This document shows, in pieces, positions 13,879-24,759 of a stretch of 64,000 bases of DNA. The stretch is from contig JACMZG010000008.1 in assembly GCA_018340805.1 (NCBI GenBank), positions 81,878,096 to 81,942,095 on the forward strand. The letters run 5' to 3'. This DNA is from Microvelia longipes (taxonomy: Eukaryota > Arthropoda > Insecta > Hemiptera > Veliidae). The position numbers and the translations under genes are program-made. The notes below the pieces were generated by a model. That model worked only from the letters and a program-made list of their open reading frames with translations, searched no databases and was not told the origin of the DNA. Every line of letters begins with the position of its first letter. The stretch's first letter is position 1.

Positions 13879-14488
13879 ATATATTTATGTATCGTATGTA
13901 TACCTCTTTTCAAAAAAATATATTTCTCTTAGTAATTTGTATCCTTTGTTTTTATGTCACTAATGTTGGCCTTACGGAAGGCCATTGTTTACAATATCGG
14001 TAAGTCGGTAACTCTATTAAAGCTCACTGTAAGTAATGTTGGGATATTAGTCCCCAGGTAAGAACAATATCTTGGGCCTCCATATGGCCATGGCCCACTG
14101 GTTAAGAAAATATGATATTGTACACTGGAATAGAAAGACTATTAACAAATGTGTAGATGGTTGACTGGCGTCGATAGGGAAAATAATTAGCTAAGCCATC
14201 GCGTGTCAGCTATAGCTATGCGATGAAATAGCTCTATTAATCTTATTCCACTTTATCGTACAGTAACCTTCACACTTATCTGTGAAATTCAAATAATTTA
14301 AAATATTTAGCAGTACTGGGATTGCTATCAAGATCTTGCATGTGAGATTTTCCAAACACACTCACATTCTCAAGTTTCGATTTCAGAAAAGGCTTGGAAT
14401 GAATATTAGATGAAAGTTATTACAAGCGGTAACACAGCGACGAGTCAACGATAGGCATAGCGCAAAACTGCTAAATTCAACATTAATT

Positions 14489-14586
14489 AACTTGTTTATT
14501 AGTTGTATGTAGCAAAATGTTTATATAATAGATACTAACTAACTTGTTTATTAGTTGTATGTAGCAAAATGTTTATATAATAGATA
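14489..14586. repeat. 52-bp tandem duplication
   Basis: The copy starting AACTTGTTTATTAGTTG at 14489 is repeated from 14541 with almost no change, so the duplication is recent. Confidence 0.9.
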
Positions 14587-14680
14587 GCTAATTTCATTTA
14601 TGAGACGAAAAGCTTAAATACTAAAACAACTAATAAGGTGTACGAATATTTTGATTTGTAAACTATTTACCGATATTATA

Positions 14681-14948
14681 CGAGGAAAGGAATTCAATTA
14701 ATTTCTCTAACGGCTCGCCGAAGATCTATGCGGCAAGGAATTCTATTGGTTTACTCTCTAACGAATCGTCAAAAATCTATGAAGAAAAGGAATTCTATTG
14801 GTTTACTCTCTGACGAATCGTTAAAATCTATGAGGAAGGAATTCAATTAGTTTCCTCTGACGGCTTGTCGAAAACATTTTCCACATAGATATGAGGAAAG
14901 GAATTATATTAGTTTACTCTCCGACGAACTGTCGAAAATCTACGTGGA
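14681..14948. repeat. About 50-bp tandem repeat, five units
   Basis: Units begin GGAATTC or GGAATTA at 14689, 14737, 14789, 14838 and 14900. Each contains TTTACTCTC, a CGAA(T/C)(C/T)GTC word and AATCTATG. The period varies from 48 to 62 bp. Confidence 0.85.
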
Positions 14949-15944
14949 AATGAATGTTGGCCGTTCTACCTAAAAAATACCTCTTAAGAGACCTTTACAG
15001 GAAATTAAAATTTCGAGACACCACGAATCCACATATAAGTACTGAAGTCAATTCTTTATTATTCTAACCAAGCCTCTAACCGGACCTAACATAATCATGC
15101 TTAATACAAAAAGTAGACAATACATTGACTAGAACTTTGAGACATTCTGAGCTGCTAAGTCACCTCGATAAAGAACAAGCATTCCCTTCCTAATCGGTTT
15201 ATTGTTACCTCCATGTATTACATGATTACTTACTTGTTATAAAAAATTTCATTTTTCACTTGTAATTATACATATATTATTGTATTTATATACATAGTCT
15301 CTGAATTATATTGGTTAACTCTGATCCCGCTCCTTTAAACCCAATGGGTTTTCTTTTCACAATCACTTTCGGGTGCATTGTCATTGCTTAAAACTAAGCT
15401 ATTATTTTAATCTATTGGTGAACGACATACCCATGCTTATTATTTAGGAAATGCTAATTAATTTCAATACTATAATTATGAGAAGCTTCAATTTTGTTCC
15501 CTTGAACCACGTCAATACTAGCGTGCAATATGATGTTTAGTCGATGCAGTTCTACAATCAAGATGGCCTTGCAGTCATATTTCCCTCCACTAACTCCAAA
15601 CCAATATCCAGCCTGACTACTGTTTTAGACAGAGGTTTTTTTTTGTTTTACAATCAATACCGAGATAGTTTCGTTAGAAACTTGATTCCTAGTTTGGTGA
15701 AACAAGGACATGAACCTCAATAAGTTTAGAAGTAATGTAGGTCGAATATTTTTAGCTTGCTATCAAAGTCTTTCAAGATTCGTTTTATATTTTCTTTCGA
15801 TATCAAACAAAGATGTAAATAAGATGGGCTCAACCAAAAAAACGTCTATAAAAGTCTTATTTCTAAAACTATTTTTCACAAGTCTCCAAAATATTTCACA
15901 AAAATGTTCTTTCTTTAATGAATTAAATAACAGGAACTCATAAA

Positions 15945-16070
15945 GTAATACAAGTAATCTTGTTAGTAATCAAGTACAAGTAGTAGTAAGAAGTAGTAGA
16001 AAAAGTAGTAGAAAGAAGTAGTAAGTAAGTAGTAACAAGTAAGCAAGTAATCTGTGAGTAAAACAGTAAT
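15945..16070. repeat. AAGTAGT-rich simple repeat
   Basis: Irregular runs of AAGTAGTA and AAGTAAG with no fixed period. Confidence 0.7.
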
Positions 16071-16339
16071 AAGTACATCTTCATTTATACAATTTTTTTA
16101 AAACCATTTTCTAAATGTTATTAATGAATTACTTATTAAAATTTCTTTTGTTGTTCCTCATATTAACTATATGAATAGTAAGGTTGGGCACTAAGAGGAA
16201 TAACTACTTTCGCGCTCTACCTCAGGGCATATTCATGTAATTTACAATAATAGATAAATATATTAGGTAAAGAAATTATTAGAAAAGGAATTATTAATAA
16301 TAAATAAATAAATAGTCTGTCCACTAAATAGAAAAAAAT

Positions 16340-17037
16340 GGATACGGGGTAATTCGAAACTTTTCCTTATTACATCGGAGTCGCTAAGCTCATACTCCCA
16401 GCTTTCGAATCGCTTCGCAAGTCCTCATAATATACAAATAGTTAAATATATACTCCAACACGTCTTCGGACTCCCTTCGCTCGTCTTCAGATAGTAAATA
16501 CATTCAATTCATTCCCAGTGGTCATTTATCCAAGCACTGACCACGCTCGATGCTGCTTAACTTTTATGATCCACCAAAAATCATGGATAAACAGTTGCAT
16601 TATAACGAAACTTAGTACACTTAATTTTACAATTATTTAAAAAACGTAGACAGTTTATTCGATAAAAATTTAACTAATGCTGATAATAAGATAAAAAAAT
16701 TAGCACATATATTAGTCTTTTACATGGCTACATGCGTGCCAAATTTCAATCGGATGATTTTTCGAAAGTTTTGCTGCCATTAAATTACTGCGGATTAATG
16801 ACGTCATAAAAAATATTCCGAATAGCACAACTACAGCGGCAGACTGATATTTGTACAAAATTTCAACTCTCTAGCATAAATACACTAGGAACAGCAATGG
16901 TAACAGACAGACACAAAAACTTTGCGAAAACCACTCAGGAGGCCTAAAAAACGCCTAAAACGGATAATTCTGATAATAACCCAACACTTTTCCTATAAAC
17001 CTACGGTATAAATGAGGAAAAGTAATAGGTATTTAGC
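16340..17037 (-). repeat. Family A repeat with 5S-like segment, copy A1
   Basis: A nearly full copy, oriented by its 5S-like segment. On the plus strand it starts TACGGGGTAATTCGAAACTT, has the iterated CGCTTCGC words, the 5S-like segment at 16513-16561, and ends TATAAATGAGGAAAAGTAAT. In 5S orientation the segment contains GTTAAGCAGC, TCGAGCG, GCTTGGAT, TGACC and TGGGAA in the order and spacing of a eukaryotic 5S gene. The flanks share a similar ~14-bp word, TCCACTAAATAG, at 16325 and 17053, possibly a target duplication. Confidence 0.85.
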
Positions 17038-17050
17038 TAAAAAATACCTG

Positions 17051-17078
17051 TCTCCACTAAATAGCTATTTAGTGGAGA
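17051..17078. repeat. 28-bp perfect palindrome
   Basis: The half-site TCTCCACTAAATAG is followed directly by its exact reverse complement, with no loop. It lies at the inner end of the long-inverted-repeat element. A second hairpin, AGGTATTT pairing with AAATACCT, lies just before it at 17028-17050. Confidence 0.95.
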
Positions 17079-17690
17079 GATTATTTATTCATCTATTCTT
17101 GCATTACTCCACAGAGCAGTTATTTACATTATACATTATTACTAATTACCAACCTATAAAATTGTTGTAGATTAATTGAATATGCCCTGAAGTTGAGGGC
17201 AAAATATAGCTATAAGAATATTAGTAGAAGTTGGAATAGTTATTTCTCATAGTGCTACACTTATTAATGAATTACATAATAAATATTATGTTTTCGGATA
17301 AATCGATAAAATATACAGAGAGCTGCTAAGTAGATATATTAAGGGAGAGATAATATATGTAAAACTGCTTAACACTTATCAAGTTTAAAAAGACAAGTTT
17401 TATAACAAGTAAATAATCATGTAATACAAGCAGGCAGCAATAAACCGATTAGGAAGGGAAGGCTTGTTTTTTATCGAGGTGACTTAGCAGCTCAGAATAT
17501 CTCAGACAAAGTTCTAGTCAATGTATTGTCTACTTTTTTTACTAAGCATGATTATGTTAGGTCCGGTTAGAGGCTTGGTTAGAATAATAAAGAACGGACT
17601 TCGGTACTAATATGTGGGTTCGTGGTATCTCGAAACTTGATTTTCCCGTAAAGGCCTCTTAAATGTGCATTTTTTAGCAGAACGACCAAA

Positions 17691-18717
17691 AAAATATTTG
17701 GAACTCTATCAGTTGCTATCAACCGTAGAATTAGTGCTTGAAGATAGCACTGACTAAGCTATACTATAGTGCGTAATAAATCAACCTTGAAAGAACTAAG
17801 GCTTCAAGAGCCTAGGCCTAGGAAGAACCTAAAGTAATACAGTTAAGTTACTGTTAGAAATAAACCTGAATTTTAACTTTTAATTTGTGGAATTAAATTT
17901 AATTCTTTATCATCTGTCTCTAGAAGGAAGAAAAAAATAAAGTTCTAGAGAAAAAAATTTCGTATCTCCAGAAGAAAAACCCGTCATTACACTTCTCTGT
18001 AACTAATTTCCTCGGCTAGGCCTCGGGATTAAACTTTCTGGTTTTTCCACGGCTGCGCTTCAAGAGCCTTCAAAAAATGGGGCTATTCCTCTGTTGGAAC
18101 GAAAATGACAATTAAAGAGACGTAGGTTAGTGCAATATTGCAGATAGTGTAGATTTAAAATACAATATCTTATAAAAAATAATTTCAATTCCCTTTTATT
18201 ATGTGCCAATAAATCAATGATTAAAAATACGCCAGAATTACATTTCGTCAATTTTTAACCGGCTTAAAAACATCTATAAATAGACTTTAATAAGATTAAA
18301 ATTTATTATAATCCATCTAAACTTTTAAAAAAAGTTTTGCCTGGATGAAATTGATATCACGAACAAATAACTTGAAATTTATAGAATTACGAAATACTAA
18401 TATACTTTTAAAACGGACGGATTCAGATTTTTAAAATTGGTTTTTGATTGATTGTTAAGTATGAACCACAATATCGTGAAAACTAATTCGACTCGGACGA
18501 ATAATAAATAAGGAATATTAAAACTAGACAAGAATGCAATTTGAAATGGTATAGAATATAGATTTGAAATATGTTAATTGTTTAAATTTGTAAAAATAGG
18601 GATTTGGTGGATAAAATATAGCGGGATTTATCTCTGAGGTCACGAATATACTAAAAGAATTCAAAAAATGAAAAGTTACTGTTTTGCAAGTAACAAATTT
18701 TGGAAATAATAATTTTA
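17691..18717. other. AT-rich intergenic DNA
   Basis: No gene or clear repeat seen. Confidence 0.45.
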
Positions 18718-19149
18718 GACCAAGAGCCCAGGGGTGTTTTGTTAATAAAAAGTGTAATGGATGGAACCGGTCTCAATTTTTCGTAAATATCTTCCTGAAC
18801 AAGGATCTGCAATTCTGCCGACTCGTATCGGATGGGTGTCCCGGGCAGAACCTTTGACCCCAAAAGTGCGTTCTGCCTGGGACACCCATCCGATACGAGT
18901 CGGCAGAATTGCAGATCCTTGTTCAGGAAGGTATTTACGAAAAATTAAACCCGTTTCTACCATTACACTTTTTATTAACTTTTAACTTGGGTGGTAAATT
19001 TGACCTGTAAAGTGCGTTCTGCCTAAGACACCCATCCGATACGAGTCTGCAGAATTGCAGATCCTTGTTCAGGAAGGTATTTACGAAAAATTGAGACCGG
19101 TTCCAGCCATTACACTTTTTATTAACAAAACACCCCTGGGCTCTTGGTC
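18718..19149. mobile_element. Palindromic MITE with internal duplication
   Basis: The terminal inverted repeats start GACCAAGAGCCCAGGGGTG (18718) and end CACCCCTGGGCTCTTGGTC (19149); both ends are flanked by TA, as for Tc1/mariner-type insertion. The left arm holds ATCGGATGGGTGTCCCGGGC; its reverse complement occurs twice on the right (near 18870 and 19020), so one arm has been duplicated. Overlapping short open frames on both strands come from the palindrome and do not encode a protein. Confidence 0.8.
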
Positions 19150-19244
19150 TATTTGGGAACAAAATATTTTTAACTATTTCTTATTTACTGTTGGAAGTAT
19201 AAAAGTTTTAGTTTTACCCCTACAAATCCAAGAATTATTCTCAC

Positions 19245-19571
19245 CGAATCGGATTCGCTACGCTCGTCCTAATCGCTTCGAAATCGTTACGATTGTCCTA
19301 AGAATATAATAATAAAGGCATACCAGCCATTTTTTACTATAGGATTTATTGTTGTATACTTGCTAAATTTCAAAACAATGAAATCATCCTTCCGAGATAT
19401 AAGAAATTTTAAAATTTTTGCCGAGTCATTCAAAACGGTTAATGACGTCAACAAATATTTTCCAGAAAGCACAACTAGACATAAAAATTGATTTTTGAAC
19501 CAAGTTTCAACTCTCTAGCAACAATACACTGGTAGCTGGGATGATAACACACAAACAGACACACTCTGAAG
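19245..19571 (-). repeat. Family A repeat, copy A12, left part
   Basis: GGATTCGCTACGCTCGTCCT and ATCGCTTCG open the copy, and it lacks the 5S-like segment. Later it has CAAGTTTCAACTCTCTAGCA. It is interrupted at 19571 by the hAT-like element and resumes at 21616. Confidence 0.7.
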
Positions 19572-19611
19572 CATGGGCGTAGCCAGGGTTGCCTTTAGGG
19601 GGGGGCCCATC

Positions 19612-19735
<124 letters not shown>

Positions 19736-19815
19736 GGTATCAGAATTGTAAGCGACAGAAGCTCACTTACAACTTCTTGTTAACCGATGTCACCCGGTTA
19801 ACAAGATTATATATA

Positions 19816-19855
<40 letters not shown>

Positions 19856-19890
19856 TGTCTGTGTGTATGTAAGGTTTATGGTTTTTTTAA

Positions 19891-20630
19891 ATAATTCTGG
19901 CGCGGTGGTCCGCATTTCAAGCGAATTTCTTTTGGATGCGTGTTTTAGTGCTTAACAACAAATCTGGTTAGAATGATCATTTGTATAGTTTTTTACATTA
20001 TATAAGTTTACAACTACTGAATAAATAATTTTGGCGCGGTGGTCCGCTGTCGGGCAAATTTAATTTAGAATGCGTATATCTGTGCTTAAAACCCCATTTC
20101 TTGGTTAACGTTCCGGTTCATGCTTTAAAACCTAAGCTGTTACTCAATTGTCAAGCACTGCTCGTAACTCATTTTGTATGTATTTTTCAAAGAAAATGCG
20201 CATAATTATCCAGTTACTTATACAAAACTATGCCTCTAAAGTTAGCAGTACGCACTATTATTTGAAATAGTTTAAATCTTAGTTACTTCTCTTTAAGCTT
20301 AGTCAGTTATCTTTCAAAAGTTTTAGCGCATTTCCTTTGAAAAATACAGACAAAATGAGTTACGAGCAGAGCTTGACAATTGAGTAACTGCTTAGGTTCT
20401 GAAGTATGAACCGGAACCTTAAGCAAGAAATGGGTTGTTAAGCACGGAAACACGAATTCTAAATGAAATTTGCCCGACAGCGGATCACCGCGCCAGAATT
20501 ATTTAGTAGTTATATATATTAATGTAAAAAAAGAATAAAAATTAACGTTCCTACCAGGATTGTTGTTAATCAAGGAAGCACGCATACCAAAGGAAATCTT
20601 CCGATATGCGGACCACCACGCCAGAATTAT
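19891..20630. repeat. Nested fold-back inside the hAT-like element
   Basis: Outer arms start ATAATTCTGGCGCGGTGGTC (19891) and end with the complement, GACCACCACGCCAGAATTAT (20630). A second pair of the same words lies inside (20034 and 20502). Each arm thus holds two tandem units of about 145 bp, mirrored around 20265. The inner pair extends for about 190 bp on each side, including GTTACTCAATTGTCAAGC and its mate. Confidence 0.8.
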
Positions 20631-20679
20631 TTTGTAGTTAAAACTTATTTTATGCAAAAAAAAACGATAAGAAATATCG

Positions 20680-20752
20680 TCCCAACCAGGATTTAAACCC
20701 AGGAGAGAGTTTGAGTAATTGTATCGACTCCGGACCACTGCCATTCAACACA
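20680..20752 (-). ncRNA. tRNA-like Pol III promoter (SINE head)
   Basis: On the minus strand a box A-like TGGCAGTGGTCCGG is followed about 40 bases later by GGTTTAAATCC (20689-20699), a box B with CpG-type decay. A T-rich run (TTTTTTTTTGC on the minus strand) near 20655 could terminate transcription. It does not fold as a working tRNA; a SINE head is the better reading. Confidence 0.4.
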
Positions 20753-20765
20753 CAGGCCCAAAAAA

Positions 20766-21212
20766 CATGGAAAACGACTCCCCACTTGAAATATGTTATT
20801 TAGGGTTCAAAATTTAGGTTTTCCTGCATTAACCACCGTTTTTTGACTTTATGATCACTTAGAGTGGCCGTATCGAATTCAGACCAAATTTAATCGATTT
20901 GACGCCCAAAAATACATAGAAAACGACACCCTACCCAAAAGTTTTCGTTCATCAACCGTAATTTTGGTTTTCAGTAATTTGTTGTGCTTTTTCGACTTTT
21001 TGGTCATTTAGAGTGGTCGTATTGACTTCAGACTGGTTTCATTCGATTCAGTGCGCAAACATACATAGAAAACGACACCCTACCTACTCGAAATTTATTT
21101 ATTTTTTATCGACCTAAATTTTGGTTTCCGGTAATTTACAATGGTTTTTCCGACTTTTTGGTCATTTAGAGTGGTTGCATTGACTTCGGACCGGTTTTAT
21201 TTGATTCAGCGT
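20766..21212. repeat. 149-bp direct repeat, three units
   Basis: Units begin CATGGAAAACGAC or CATAGAAAACGACACCCTAC at 20766, 20915 and 21064. Each later contains GACTTT(A/T)TGGTCA and TTTAGAGTGG. They fill the right half of the hAT-like element. Confidence 0.9.
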
Positions 21213-21615
21213 CTCAAAAAACGTATACATTGACCTTTTTTGCGGCGAAAAATATTAACCCTGAATTTTGCCGATTTTTTGAAACTTTTGCTGACTCAGC
21301 AAACTGGGTTAATGATGTTACAAAAACCTTGTTTTCAATAGGGTTTGTGTCCTCCCAAAGGTTGATTTTTGTACCAAGTTTGATTAAAAATATCCGTTCG
21401 AAAGATAGTTTTTTACAAGAAACTGATGCCTATCCCATTAGCGAATTTTATTCCCAAAGGAAATTCGCTAAAAAACAAAGCTCTCTCGCACAATTATATT
21501 GTGTCAAAAAATGTTTTTCCTTGCCTGAACCATAGTTTTTATATAATTTTGCAACAACCCTGCTCGGCTAGGGGGGGGCCCGGGCCCCCCCTGCCCCCCC
21601 CTGGCTACGCCCATG

Positions 21616-21722
21616 CTCTGAAGGTCTTAAAAACACCTGACATGAATAATTAAGTTAAAATCCCGGTTTCAAAGTTTCCGCGCAAACACAATACTTTTCG
21701 AAATAAGAAAGGAAAAGTAAAA
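21616..21722 (-). repeat. Family A repeat, copy A12, right part
   Basis: After the 8-bp target duplication the family A sequence resumes (GGTCTTAAAAACACCTGA) and ends in GGAAAAGTAAAAC. Confidence 0.6.
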
Positions 21723-21757
21723 CTTTTTATTATTATACTTTGTCTTTATAAGAATTT

Positions 21758-21972
21758 TACACTACAACGTAAAATTGTGGTAAACACAATATTACACCAC
21801 AACATAAAATTGTGGTAAACACAATATTACACCACAACATAAATTGTTAAACATTGTGGTAAACAATATTACACCACAACATAAAATTGTGGTAAACACA
21901 ATATTACACCACAACGTAAAATTGTGGTAAACACAATATTACACCACAACATAAGATTGTGGTAAACACAAT
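21758..21972. repeat. 35-bp hairpin-forming tandem repeat
   Basis: Six units of TACACCACAACATAAAA followed by TTGTGGTAAACACAATAT. In each unit ACCACAA pairs with TTGTGGT around a 7-base loop. One unit has an extra GTTAAACA insertion near 21850. Confidence 0.95.
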
Positions 21973-22798
21973 TTTTTAATATTTGTGCATTTTTAAATAT
22001 TTATATTTGTTATGTAAAATGTGTATTTTGAAATTGTAGTGTTTTAATTATTACAAAAAATGTGCGTTTTAGAAATATAGTGTTTTATTTGTACCATAAA
22101 ATGTGCAATTATCACAAAATAAAATACGAAACAATTTATGTGCTTTGATCATGATGAGAAGGACAGCCTGTAATGTAGAATATTATAAATTGATTGAAAG
22201 GGAAACCCGTCTAACTTTAACGATGAAACAAAAGTAAAAAAACAATTTATTTTCCAAGGAAAGCTAATTATCCGTACGACGCTGCTCCTAAGACGATAGA
22301 CAATAAGTACGGAATTAATGTCTTTTACTAACGTTTTTCCGGACAATGTTAAGGCGGTTAAGCTCTGCATACGACAGGCTGTTTCTGATTAATTGAACAC
22401 AACCTTGTTATGTTGGACCACCTGACTAACGCTTCTAATGTCAAAGGGATAAACGTTTCATTAATCAAGTTATTACAACTCGTTTTAAACCGTTTAGACT
22501 CGCTTTGAACATGCTCAACGTAAATAGAGCTCAATCAATTTTTTAACCAATTATCTGTCATTTTAAATAAATTACAATACTTTGTATAGTGGTTAGATTA
22601 TGTTTTATCCCATATTGTTCCAGTATAGATTTCATATTTTCGCGTCGAAAACGTAAACAATTTTTAATGAAAATAATTTGATACTACCGAGTTTTGAAAA
22701 ACAGTCGGAATTACATAAAACCATTTACATGGAACTATTCACCACAATAATTTTGTTGTGGTATTTTTTGATTACTTTCTGAGCATGGTTTAAACCTA
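21973..22798. other. AT-rich DNA with one hairpin
   Basis: No gene seen. At 22741-22762 ACCACAA and TTGTGGT again pair around an 8-base loop, the same arms as the tandem repeat 770 bp to the left. Confidence 0.5.
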
Positions 22799-22882
22799 AT
22801 TAGTGTTGAAGTATTGTAGCACTGGTTGCTATGGATAGGAAGAAATCAACGGTATGGACGAACGTTACACGTGAGTATAAAA

Positions 22883-23094
22883 ATGGACAATCAAGCGGCA
22901 ATAGCATAGCGGAAAATTACAATACCAGTGACGAACGAAACAATTGTTATTCAAAATTCGAGACGATTTACGAGAGATAAGTTCAAGTTAGAATATGTTG
23001 AAACTAAGAAAATGTAGCTGACGTGTTTACGAAACCTTTACTGTCCGATCGCCATATTAAGCTGACGAGTGCTATGGGAATAGGCAGCTTGTAA
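22883..23094 (+). pseudogene. Copia pol C-terminus (RNase H end), broken
   Basis: The fragment reads DNQAAIA, then after a one-base loss IAEN, later RRFTRDKFKLEYVETKK, and after another one-base loss VADVFTKPLL to a TAA stop at 23092. DNQ.AI.IA and V.ADV.TKPL are the standard end of Ty1/Copia polyproteins (RNase H domain). At least two frameshifts make it dead. Confidence 0.85.
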
Positions 23095-23118
23095 CGGACG
23101 CTACCTATTCAGAAGGAG

Positions 23119-23292
23119 TGTTGAAGTATTACAGCACTGGTTGCTATGGATACTGATAAATAAGATTTAATAATAATGTTTATGTTTGTACGTCTATGTT
23201 TTCTCGTACGTATGTGTTCTATGTTTTCTCAAAACTTGCGTTTAAGTTATTAATAGAGCTTTGTTATTAGCCACGAGGGCATCCCTCCGACA
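23119..23292 (+). repeat. Copia 3' LTR, 174 bp
   Basis: Starts TGTTGAAG, right after a purine-rich AGAAGGAG tract, and ends CCGACA at the target duplication. AATAGAGCTTTG near 23248 could be a polyadenylation region. Confidence 0.8.
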
Positions 23293-23434
23293 ATTAGAAT
23301 TTAATTAAAAAACTAAATTTAAATCAAAGTTAGTTTAACAGAAAATTTCATACTATTTTTAAAATTTATATACTACCTTGATTTTGATTTATTATAATAA
23401 AATATTGTATTTTCATTCAATATTAACTATAAAA

Positions 23435-23650
23435 ATTTACTATTTATACCTGCAATGACGTCATTGCCGGACTATACATAACATAAAATGTCAAAAAACA
23501 TTGATTTCATTTATAAAAAACCCTCCAAGAGAATCAACTTATAAACTCTATCAGCTTGTAGGCAGTTAACATTTAAAATTTACTATTAATTCCTGCAATA
23601 ACGTCAATTCTGGACTATAACCTAACATGTCAAAAAAATTGAATTCATTC
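23435..23650. repeat. Two direct copies of a ~75-bp segment
   Basis: TTTACTATT, CCTGCAAT(G/A)ACGTCA, GGACTATA and ATGTCAAAAAA occur in order near 23437 and again near 23579, about 142 bp apart and diverged. Confidence 0.6.
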
Positions 23651-23659
23651 ATAAAAAAT

Positions 23660-24759
23660 ACAAAATACTTTTCCCTTATACAAAGGGAAGTAGGCGAAGA
23701 AAAGTAAATATACAATCCTTATTTATAAGTGAGTTATTTATGCAAGGAATTAATAGTAGGCATATAAAAAGAATTTTTTCGTAAGATAAAAAAGAAGAAG
23801 AATAATGAACGAAATAAAGAATAAATCCATGGAGTGCCATTGGTTAAATAGTCATAAGAGAAAAGTAAAATTCAAGAGGTTAACCGGAGAAAATTAGATT
23901 TTAAGACTTTTTAAAGGAAGGGTAATAAAAGAAATATTTTGGAGGTACCGGTGTTGAATTACTGAACACGCTACGGCTGTAACATCTAGGGCTGTAAACA
24001 ACGGTTTGGATCTTTTTAGTTTTATATTTTATCTTCTTCTTCTTTTTTGAGAACTGTAAATCATGGAGTTTAAGATATTCTCCAAGGAGATACTTGAAGA
24101 TATAAACAGGAGGAGAAAAACCATAAACAACTTTGTAAAATCCATAAACAAGGGAGAGAGAGGGAAAAATTCGCTCAAGGAAAAAAAGTTAAAGACACCT
24201 CTAGAGACCTAGCAAAGTTTGATTAATAACCCGTCTTCGGAGATATTGGGGCTCAAACAGAGGTAGGGAATAAAATAATAAATATCTACCGCATCTGAGA
24301 CGAGTAGAGGGACTTTGTGACAACTTTACGACTCAACGTAACTTCAACTTAGTATAGAAAACTTCTCACTCGAAGTTTGATGCAAGAGTTGCCTTATAAA
24401 TTTAAATCGTCGAGAAAAACATATTTGTGAATTTTCCAAAGAAAAATTTCTTATTAAGATTTATTAAAGTTTTAAAATATTCCTCCTCACGCTTCTTGTT
24501 TCTATTTAGATTAAATGACTCTAAATTCGTGCCTCTCGTCTATTAGGTATTGAAACAAATAGCAAGGTTCCGTAGACCTGAAATAGTGTCGAATAAGTGT
24601 TACGAAATTATTAGCATCTGAGTTAATCCAAAAATTAAAGTTGTAGAAACTTTTTTTTATGAAGTTCTTAATTGACAAAAGTATAGATAATATATTATGT
24701 GAAAACCGGAGCCATATTATGTTCATTAGTTTTTGGAAATTTGTGTCTCTTTGTATTAT
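23660..24759. other. AT-rich intergenic DNA
   Basis: Begins with a family A-like end (TTTTCCCTTATACAAAGGGAA near 23670); nothing else recognised. A minus-strand open frame at 24511-24726 has no recognisable motif. Confidence 0.4.

Larger units (their letters stand above)
14955..17690. mobile_element. Long-inverted-repeat element, 2.7 kb, non-coding
   Basis: The left end (14960-15250) is repeated in reverse complement at 17385-17690: for example CTAACCAAGCCTCTAACCGG (15064) against the reverse of CCGGTTAGAGGCTTGGTTAG (17563), and GACTTAGCAGCTCAGAATAT (17481) against its partner near 15145-15170. Further in, TCAGGGCATATTCA (about 16223) pairs with TGAATATGCCCTGA (about 17180). The right arm is about 650 bp while the left is about 1.3 kb, so the left gained DNA or the right lost some. 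A family A copy sits near the centre of the palindrome. No transposase frame is visible; it is a non-autonomous or dead element. Confidence 0.7.
22804..23292 (+). mobile_element. Internally deleted Copia-type LTR retrotransposon
   Basis: A 489-bp insertion flanked by a perfect 5-bp target duplication, ATTAG (22799-22803 and 23293-23297). The left end keeps only the first ~34 bases of the LTR (TGTTGAAGTATT ... GCTATGGATA); this is joined to the end of pol, and a full 3' LTR follows. Nearly all of gag and pol is gone, so it cannot move by itself. Confidence 0.88.

Noticed and set aside
18651..19309. Cluster of overlapping 60-85-codon open frames on both strands
   Set aside because: They arise from the inverted and direct repeats of one palindromic MITE, which keep the same frames open in both directions.
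21571..21600. G/C homopolymer palindrome as a G-quadruplex regulator
   Set aside because: The GGGGGGGG and CCCCCCC runs belong to the terminus of the hAT-like element; no gene lies nearby.
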